Source of the DNA: Paraburkholderia sp. BL10I2N1
GTDB lineage: Bacteria > Pseudomonadota > Gammaproteobacteria > Burkholderiales > Burkholderiaceae
NCBI RefSeq assembly: GCF_004361815.1
Contig: NZ_SNWA01000002.1
Location: forward strand, 2,604,001 to 2,668,000
Length of the DNA: 64,000 nt
Direction of reading: 5' to 3'
In this document: positions 57,941 to 64,000 of the stretch, piece after piece
How the letters are laid out: the number at the start of each line of letters is the position of its first letter
Position numbering within the stretch: the stretch's first letter is position 1
Notes under the pieces: generated by a model
The model's input: the letters and a program-made list of their open reading frames with translations, nothing else
Told to the model about the DNA's origin: nothing
Database searches by the model: none
Made by a program: the position numbers and the translations under genes

Positions 57941-60472
57941 TCAATCTCTCAGACGTCGCGCGGCGATCGCGCGCAGGGTACGGTAAAACAGCGCCGCGAT
58001 GATGAGCGCCGCCAGCAGGCCGCCCAGCACGAGCAGCAGAGGATGCGACGACAGCACCCAGTGCAGGTACTCGACAGGCGGCAGATAACCGACGTAATAC
58101 GCGTTGCCGTTCGACGTCACCGTCACCGTGCGGCCATGGATCACAACCATCGCGCCTTGAATCTGCGGCAACACGTCGGCGTCGAGGAGCGCCGCGCTCA
58201 GGTCGGCATCCGACTGGCCCGCCGCGCTTACCAGCGCGATGGCGCTGCGCGATTTCTGGAGCGGCGACTCGAAGCCGGAGATCAGCGCGTCGCTGTTCGC
58301 GCTCACCAGCGACAGGTCCGCCCGCGCGGGCATGCGCTCGACGCCCTGTACGCCATGCCACCAGTCCTCCAGCATGAAGACGACATCCGAGAGTTCGAAG
58401 GTGCGGGTGTCGCCGTCGCTGGAGAATGGCATCGATTTCGCCCAGCGCTGCAGCAGTGGCTGGCGTCCGGGCGCGCCGAGTATCAGCAGATCCTTGCTGG
58501 CGAAGCGGTCGACCTGCTCCGCGGAGGCGACGGTGACGTCCGTCACCGGATATCCGGTCGAGGCGCCCATGCGGCCCATCTCCAGCAGGAACAGGCTGTA
58601 GTCGCTCGAACCCGGATCGTTCGGCAGGATTACCGCGGTCTCCGACAGATCGGCGAGACGCGTAAACGGAAAGCCGCTGTTCGCAAACGCGGCGAGGTCC
58701 GGCAGCGCCATGAAATGCGGGAACGAAGACACGTCGATGGTCGAGTTCGGATCGATCGAACCGACGACGTTGTCGAGCAGACGGCCACGGCATTCTCCGG
58801 TGTTCGGGATGTCGTAGAAGAAGTGCATCCGCAGTTGCGAGCGCGGCGTCATCAACAGGGGCGGGATGTAGATCTGGTGACGGGCGTCGGCCGTCTTGTC
58901 CGGCAGCACGCGACTGAAATAGCGGCCCAGATCGAAGGTCGATGAACTGACCGCGGGAATTCGCATCGCCTGCACGAAGCCGTCGTTGATGCTGATGTTC
59001 AGCGACGAGCGGTCGGGCGCCGGCCGGACCGTGAATCGGTAGCGCAGGTCGATCGGCACGCCCTTGCTGTTCCACATGAAGAGATCGGGCGGCACGCGCA
59101 GATTGATACGCACGGCGCCGGCGCTGTAGCCGGTCACGGTCAGGTCGCGCGCGTCCGCCAGTTCGCCGAAGCGCACCGGACGGGTGGCCGTCAGCCAGTT
59201 CGGCGCGTCGTACGGCTTGCGCGGACCCAGTTCGGTCAGCTGTGTGATGGTCGCGCTGGTGCCGGTTAGCGCGTTTTGTCCGATGCCGAGTGCCTTGGCG
59301 GCGGTCTTCAGTTCGGCCTCGTCGCGGCCGAGCACGAGCAGAAGCTCGCCGCGCGCGGGCTCCTCGCGGGGGACCACGGCGATTGTCGGGCCGGAAACCG
59401 GCGGAATGGCGACACCCGCCGGATGCCGGTCCGGTGTGGCGAAGACGACCGCGTTGCCCGACAGCGGCACGTTATCGATCTGCGCGGGGAACACCGCGCC
59501 GCGATAGCCGGCGAGCGAGCCGAACCAGGACGCGACGATCCCCGCAGCTTCGACAGTCTGCATGCCCGGCTTCTGCGCGAATACGAACGGCAGTTCGAGG
59601 CGCCGCACGTCGCGGCGATCAAAAAACGGCAGCGGCAATGCGCCGAGATCCGGCTTGCTGGTGAGCGACGCGTAAGTCAGATCGAGCGAGCTCAGATTGC
59701 TGACGGTGGCCCACAGCGACGAATTCGCCGGGTCTTCGCACTCGGGTGCGTAGTGACCGATCAACTGCACGTTCAGGTGGTTGAACTCGGTGATGAAGCG
59801 CGGATCGATCGACACGTCGCGCGCAACGAGGATGCCGGCCTGCTCGCGCGGCACCGGCAGTGTCGCGGCGACTTCGCCGTTCACGAGCACCTTCAGTTGC
59901 GAAAGGCTGGGCAAAAGTGAAGGTGAATAGCTATAGATCAGATGCAGCACTGCGCCAGTCACCACTTCGTCGCTGCGCACCGAGAACGGCACGCCGTTCT
60001 GGCCTTCGGTGCCGCGCAATTGCAGCGGATCGAGCGCGCCGAGATCCATGAACGTGAGCGTCTGACGCCGGCCGCCCGGCACGAGCGTGCCCGGCTCGGC
60101 CGTGGTCGGCGTGCGCGCGCCGAGCGCTTTCGGCGTCGAAGCGGCCAGCACGGGGGCAGGCATGGCGAGTTCGGGCTGCACGATCGCCTGCGGATCCAGC
60201 GGCACTGCGGGGCTCGGCGCGGGTACGGCACCTACGCCGGTCGCGACCTGGTTGGCGGGCGGCAGCGGGGGCGTGGCGCTTGCTGGTTTGGCCGCCGCGG
60301 CGCCGGCGGCGACGGTCGCGGCCGTTGCGAATGGCGCGATGAAGGTCTGCATGGCGAGCCATAGCGCGAGTGCGCGCGTGAGCCGTCGTGAACGCGGATG
60401 TCTTGTGCGCACTACCGTGCCGCAGTCGCCTTGCCGTTCCTCAAGGCGCCGTGTCCCAATCCCTTTGCGCAT
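57941..60472 (-). CDS. bcsB: Cellulose synthase periplasmic subunit BcsB
   Basis: An 843-residue periplasmic protein with an arginine-rich N terminus and a signal peptide (LTRALALWLAMQTFIAPFAT), a long Pro/Ala-rich segment (about 55-135), two beta-jelly-roll and flavodoxin-like units, and a C-terminal membrane anchor (HPLLLVLGGLLAALIIAALF). It guides the glucan from BcsA through the periplasm. The spacing to bcsA is 5 bases and to bcsZ 1 base, so all are one operon. Confidence 0.94.
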   Translation of the reverse strand: MRKGIGTRRLEERQGDCGTVVRTRHPRSRRLTRALALWLAMQTFIAPFATAATVAAGAAAAKPASATPPLPPANQVATGVGAVPAPSPAVPLDPQAIVQPELAMPAPVLAASTPKALGARTPTTAEPGTLVPGGRRQTLTFMDLGALDPLQLRGTEGQNGVPFSVRSDEVVTGAVLHLIYSYSPSLLPSLSQLKVLVNGEVAATLPVPREQAGILVARDVSIDPRFITEFNHLNVQLIGHYAPECEDPANSSLWATVSNLSSLDLTYASLTSKPDLGALPLPFFDRRDVRRLELPFVFAQKPGMQTVEAAGIVASWFGSLAGYRGAVFPAQIDNVPLSGNAVVFATPDRHPAGVAIPPVSGPTIAVVPREEPARGELLLVLGRDEAELKTAAKALGIGQNALTGTSATITQLTELGPRKPYDAPNWLTATRPVRFGELADARDLTVTGYSAGAVRINLRVPPDLFMWNSKGVPIDLRYRFTVRPAPDRSSLNISINDGFVQAMRIPAVSSSTFDLGRYFSRVLPDKTADARHQIYIPPLLMTPRSQLRMHFFYDIPNTGECRGRLLDNVVGSIDPNSTIDVSSFPHFMALPDLAAFANSGFPFTRLADLSETAVILPNDPGSSDYSLFLLEMGRMGASTGYPVTDVTVASAEQVDRFASKDLLILGAPGRQPLLQRWAKSMPFSSDGDTRTFELSDVVFMLEDWWHGVQGVERMPARADLSLVSANSDALISGFESPLQKSRSAIALVSAAGQSDADLSAALLDADVLPQIQGAMVVIHGRTVTVTSNGNAYYVGYLPPVEYLHWVLSSHPLLLVLGGLLAALIIAALFYRTLRAIAARRLRD

Positions 60473-60477
60473 ATCAG

Positions 60478-62685
60478 TCAGTCTTTGGTATCCAGCTTTT
60501 TGGGATCGACTGGGCGGCTTCCCATCCAGGCCCGAAGGTCGCTATAGAGATGTTCAAACAGGCCGTCGATACCGCGCGAGCCAACCAGCAGCACGTGCGA
60601 CAGCCCGCGCAGCGGCGTATCCTGCTGCCGCCCTTCGGCCCAGCCCATCCAGGCATCGGCCCGCGCAAAAGTGGTTTTGACGAACTCGAATTCCTGCTCC
60701 TTGCTGAGCGCCGAAAACCGCAGGCCCACACGCCCGGGTTCGGTAAAGCCGACGGTTGCAGGGAACGCGTATTCCTCGTCGCCGCGAAAGAGCGATACGG
60801 TCACGCGCTCGTGCATCGGTACTTCGATTGCCCCGGGCAATGCGACGCCCACGCCGCCTTCGGAATAGTCGATGGTTTCGCAGGCGAGCGTGCGGCCGGT
60901 CGCGAACTTCAGCATGACCGGCATTTTCATCGCCACGCGGTGCACTGCGCGGATCTGCCGGCGTTCCCTGGCAGCCGCCACGCTCGCGCCGAGAATCAGC
61001 ATGTTGTAGCCCGTCCACGCGAGGTTCAGCACGGTGGTCTGCACCTCGCTGCGCATGTGCCAGTTCAGGTAGATGTGGACGACGCCCACCATAAAACCGA
61101 GCAGGTTCAGCAGCAGCAGAAACAGGTAAGGGCGCGAGATCGCCCAGTCGAAGTAGTTCTTCTCGATCTGGCCGCCTTTGGCCGTCACGTTGAACTTGCC
61201 GAGCTTCGGGTTGATCAGCGCGAGGAGCGTCGGCGCGGTGATGTACGACGCCAGTACCGATTCGTAGACCTCGGCCCAGAACGAGTGGCGAAACAGGCGC
61301 TGCATTCGCGAGTTCGTGATGCTCGCGTGCATCATGTGCGGCAGTGCGTAGATCGCGATCGCGCTCGCGGCGGCTTCGATCACATGCGCACCGAAGAACA
61401 GGAACGACAGCGGTGCGGTGAGAAATACGAGGCGCGGGACGCCGTAGAAGAAGTGCATCATCGCGTTCAGATAGCACAGGCGCTGACCCAGTTTCAGCCC
61501 TTTTCCGGTGAGCGGATTGTCGATCCGGAAGATCTGCGTCATGCCGCGCGCCCAGCGAATCCGCTGGCCGATGTGGCCCGACAGGCTTTCCGTTGCGAGA
61601 CCGGCTGCCTGCGGAATGGCCAGATAGGCAGTCGTGTAGCCGAGCCGGTGCAGCTTGAGCGCGGTGTGCGCGTCTTCGGTCACGGTTTCGATGGCGATGC
61701 CGCCGATCTCTTCCACCATCGAGCGGCGCAGGAGCGCGCATGAGCCGCAGAAGAATGTCGCGTTCCACAGGTCGTTGCCGTCCTGCACGAGACCATAGAA
61801 CAGCTCGCCTTCGTTCGGCACCTTGCGGAAGGTGCCGAGATTGCGCTCGAACGGATCGGCGGAGAAAAAATGGTGCGGCGTCTGCAGCATCGACAGCAGC
61901 TTGTCGCGCAGGAACCAGCCGAGGCCGATCTGCAGGAATGAGCGGGTTGGAATGTGATCGCAGTCGAAGATCGCCAGATATTCACCGCTCGTGGTCTTCA
62001 GTGCCTCGTTGATGTTGCCGGCCTTCGCATGGCGGTTGTGCGTGCGGATCGTCCAGTGCACGCCCACCTCTTCGCAGAACGCCTTGAAGTCCGCGCGGCG
62101 GCCGTCATCGAGAACGTGGATCGATAGCTTGCCGGCCGGATAGTCGAGCGCGAGCGCCGCGTAGATGGTCGGTTTCACGACCGACAGCGGCTCGTTGTAC
62201 GTCGGGATGAAAACGTCGACTGTCGGCCAGGCGTCACGCGAAGCCGGCAGCGGCATCGGCTTGCGCTTGAGCGGCCAGGCCGTCTGGAAGTAGCCGAGCA
62301 TCAGCACGATCGTCGAGTAGACCTCCGCCGACACCAGCAGGAGACCCCAGACGGCGTCGAGCGGATGCTCCCAGTAGGTCGTGGTCGTCAGCCGCCAGTA
62401 CATATAGCGGCCGGACGCGACCACCGACAGCATGATCATCACCAGCGTCGCGTACCGGCCTTCGAGGCGGCGGAACAGCAGCGCAAGGACGAAGCAGCAG
62501 GTGGCGAACATCACCTGTTCGGTGAATGCCAGCGGCACCGTGAATACGAAGAACAGTGCTGTCAGCGCGAACAGCGTGAGCACGATCGTGACTGGACGGC
62601 TTCCCCAGATCCGCGAGTCGGCGAAGCGTTCGAGGCGCGACTTCGGGTTGGCGGGAGCGTTGTTCCCGGACGAGACGCTGCTCAT
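60478..62685 (-). CDS. bcsA: Cellulose synthase catalytic subunit BcsA with PilZ domain
   Basis: A 735-residue processive glycosyltransferase (GT2). The catalytic motifs are complete: DDG at 193-195, DCD at 241-243, TED at 336-338 and QRIRW at 374-378, with membrane helices before and after. The C-terminal PilZ domain has RRQIR (575-579) and DYSEGG (606-611), the c-di-GMP-binding residues, so synthesis should be switched by c-di-GMP. It polymerises UDP-glucose to beta-1,4-glucan at the inner membrane. Its start overlaps the bcsQ stop by four bases. Confidence 0.96.
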   Translation of the reverse strand: MSSVSSGNNAPANPKSRLERFADSRIWGSRPVTIVLTLFALTALFFVFTVPLAFTEQVMFATCCFVLALLFRRLEGRYATLVMIMLSVVASGRYMYWRLTTTTYWEHPLDAVWGLLLVSAEVYSTIVLMLGYFQTAWPLKRKPMPLPASRDAWPTVDVFIPTYNEPLSVVKPTIYAALALDYPAGKLSIHVLDDGRRADFKAFCEEVGVHWTIRTHNRHAKAGNINEALKTTSGEYLAIFDCDHIPTRSFLQIGLGWFLRDKLLSMLQTPHHFFSADPFERNLGTFRKVPNEGELFYGLVQDGNDLWNATFFCGSCALLRRSMVEEIGGIAIETVTEDAHTALKLHRLGYTTAYLAIPQAAGLATESLSGHIGQRIRWARGMTQIFRIDNPLTGKGLKLGQRLCYLNAMMHFFYGVPRLVFLTAPLSFLFFGAHVIEAAASAIAIYALPHMMHASITNSRMQRLFRHSFWAEVYESVLASYITAPTLLALINPKLGKFNVTAKGGQIEKNYFDWAISRPYLFLLLLNLLGFMVGVVHIYLNWHMRSEVQTTVLNLAWTGYNMLILGASVAAARERRQIRAVHRVAMKMPVMLKFATGRTLACETIDYSEGGVGVALPGAIEVPMHERVTVSLFRGDEEYAFPATVGFTEPGRVGLRFSALSKEQEFEFVKTTFARADAWMGWAEGRQQDTPLRGLSHVLLVGSRGIDGLFEHLYSDLRAWMGSRPVDPKKLDTKD

Positions 62686-63509
62686 GCGACATTCCTCGGT
62701 ACATTGCCCGCATTGCCTGCACTACCCGCACTACCCGGCGCGAGGCCAGCCTGCCCGATCGACGCGAGCAGCCAGTCGCCGCACGCGCGGAGATCGGCGG
62801 CGGCCTGGCTCAGCGGATCGTAGTGGATCAGCGTGGTGTCGCAGGCGAGCGCTTCGCTGATGGCTTCGTCCGCGTGGATCACGCCGGAAAAGAGCCTCGC
62901 CCCAAGCAGCTGGCGCAAGACCTTCAGCACGTCCTTGCTGAGTTGCCGCGACTGATCGACCTGATTGATCACGTACCCTTCGCCGCCGAATTCCGGCCGC
63001 GGCGCGGCGTACGTCTCGATCAGGCGTTCCATCAGCGGAATCGCCGCGTACGACGCCGCATCGGCGAGCACCACGTTAAGCGCGAAGCTGGCGGCGCAGA
63101 GCGCGCTGCGCGTGTAGGTCGACGAGCCCGGCGGCGTGTCGATGATCACGACATCGGCTGCGTCGAGGCCAAGCGAAGCCAGCGTCTGCGCGATCCACAG
63201 CGGGTCGCGATCGAGATGGGCTTCGAAGCGGCGCCGGTCGTCTTCGACCACCGCGCCGTACGGCACCACGGTCACGCCGTCGATGCCGTCCATCATCACC
63301 GTCTGCCAGGAATCGCCGCTGAGCGTGGCGCGCGACAGGCCATCGATGCTGTCGAGCGCGATGCCGAAATGCAGTCGCAGCGCGTTCTGCGGATCGAGAT
63401 CGATCGCAATCACCCGGCGGCCGCGCGAGGCAAGCACCGAGGCGAGATTGGCCGCCAGTGTCGTTTTACCGACACCCCCCTTGGCTGACACGACGGCAAT
63501 GACTTTCAT
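62682..63509 (-). CDS. bcsQ: Cellulose biosynthesis ParA-like ATPase BcsQ
   Basis: A 275-residue MinD/ParA-type ATPase. Deviant Walker A KGGVGKTT is at residues 10-17, the Walker A' region IDLDPQNALRLHFG and Walker B-like VVIIDTPPGSSTY follow. BcsQ is thought to position the cellulose synthase at the cell pole. ATG 63509 is preferred to the in-frame start at 63536, since it overlaps the upstream stop (ATGA) and begins the fold. A Gly/Ala/Asn-rich tail (GSAGSAGNAGNVPRN) ends the protein. Confidence 0.92.
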   Translation of the reverse strand: MKVIAVVSAKGGVGKTTLAANLASVLASRGRRVIAIDLDPQNALRLHFGIALDSIDGLSRATLSGDSWQTVMMDGIDGVTVVPYGAVVEDDRRRFEAHLDRDPLWIAQTLASLGLDAADVVIIDTPPGSSTYTRSALCAASFALNVVLADAASYAAIPLMERLIETYAAPRPEFGGEGYVINQVDQSRQLSKDVLKVLRQLLGARLFSGVIHADEAISEALACDTTLIHYDPLSQAAADLRACGDWLLASIGQAGLAPGSAGSAGNAGNVPRNVA

Positions 63510-64000
63510 GAGCGACGAGGCCCGCTGACGAGCCACGCGTTGCCGGCCGGCGCCGCGACCTTGCGTGCGGCGGCTGACGCGACGGAGCCCTGCGCGGTTG
63601 CGCCCCGCAGGCGCTCGAAGAGTGCCGTCAGGGCGACGGGCGCTGCCTCTGGCGCGGGGGCTTGCTGCTGCGGCTTCGGGGCTTCCGGAGCCTTGAACAG
63701 CTTGCCGAGAATCGAGGGCGCTGGAGACGTCGCGGAGGTCGTAGGTGCGGGCTGTGTCATCGGCGCGGCTGGTGCAGCGGGCCGGGTAGCAAAGGCCGGC
63801 GATGGCGTGCGTGGCAAGTGCGCCATCGCGGCTGGCGCGGACCCGCCTTGCAGTGGCGCCGCGGCGGCGCGACCGGCGGGAGTTGCTGGGGCTGCGACCG
63901 TACCGGGCGCTGCGACACGCCCGGCAGGTACATCTGAGGCAACCGGCGCGGGCGCAGCGGAAAACCGCAATGTTCCCGCGGGGATAGCGGGCGGCAGCTT
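63506..64000 (-). CDS. Proline-rich cellulose biosynthesis protein, BcsP/BcsO-like (5' truncated)
   Basis: The 3' end of a gene that runs off the right edge of the window. The visible part is rich in Pro and Ala (for example APAPVASDVPAGRVAAPGTV), with one better-ordered segment SILGKLFKAPEAPKPQQQ and an end VALTALFERLRGATAQG. A proline-rich protein before bcsQ is the position of bcsP/bcsO in beta-proteobacterial cellulose operons. It overlaps bcsQ by four bases. The start lies outside the window; naming is by position and composition. Confidence 0.7.
   Translation of the reverse strand, partial: KLPPAIPAGTLRFSAAPAPVASDVPAGRVAAPGTVAAPATPAGRAAAAPLQGGSAPAAMAHLPRTPSPAFATRPAAPAAPMTQPAPTTSATSPAPSILGKLFKAPEAPKPQQQAPAPEAAPVALTALFERLRGATAQGSVASAAARKVAAPAGNAWLVSGPRRS

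Overview
This 64 kb window is GC-rich chromosomal or megaplasmid DNA of a beta-proteobacterium, most likely Burkholderiaceae (Paraburkholderia/Caballeronia/Burkholderia). This rests on protein families seen here: a DUF3562 protein, a DUF4148 periplasmic protein, a small H-NS-domain protein, monomeric NADP-isocitrate dehydrogenase, divergent pcaHG/pcaQ, five LysR regulators and a bcsP/Q/A/B/Z/C-type cellulose operon. Family names come from reading the translated sequence; no database search was run. No tRNA, rRNA, CRISPR array, intact insertion sequence, integrase or phage gene was seen.

Layout. 1-3.0 kb: end of an opine/D-amino-acid-type oxidase operon (BFD-like [2Fe-2S] subunit, FAD oxidase, short AraC regulator, joined by ATGA overlaps) facing a LysR gene. 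3.2-8.6 kb: icd, a patatin phospholipase, then small uncharacterised genes. 8.7-15.4 kb: a DedA-PAP2-LssY fusion membrane protein, a Crp/Fnr regulator divergent from an acyl-CoA synthetase, and a CatM/BenM-like LysR gene divergent from a double-domain carboxymuconolactone-decarboxylase-family protein with a good operator between them. 15.5-18.8 kb: DUF3562 and DUF4148 proteins, and an ECF sigma factor bracketed by two anti-sigma-like membrane proteins. 18.8-22.0 kb: LysR, a DUF305 protein and a beta-propeller protein. 22.0-29.5 kb: two MFS transporters, an isocitrate-lyase-family enzyme, a mini H-NS protein, a class II aldolase, an NnrU-like membrane protein and a pilin-like exported protein. 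29.7-33.5 kb: aromatic catabolism (pcaG, pcaH, pcaQ, hpd). 33.9-39.1 kb: LysR plus a DUF1338 (HglS-type) dioxygenase and a YdiJ-type D-2-hydroxyglutarate dehydrogenase, which together would turn 2-oxoadipate into 2-oxoglutarate. 39.2-43.2 kb: XRE-cupin regulator, glycine-zipper lipoprotein, dienelactone hydrolase, an MFS remnant, a small protein and a repeat-rich SH3 protein. 43.7-51.8 kb: a SAM-cyclase-ATPase-TPR protein divergent from a SulP-STAS-cyclic-nucleotide-binding protein, a flavin reductase and a branched-chain amino-acid binding protein. 51.9-64.0 kb: the cellulose synthase operon on the minus strand, running off the right edge.

The most notable points are: (i) bcsC is split by a frameshift near 54,030, next to a linker with tandem 11-residue Pro/Gln/Tyr repeats; (ii) the class III cyclase is divergent from a transporter that carries a cyclic-nucleotide-binding domain; (iii) hglS and ydiJ-type genes are directly coupled; (iv) two related anti-sigma-like proteins flank one ECF sigma factor; (v) the PAP2 domain of the DedA fusion has lost key catalytic residues.
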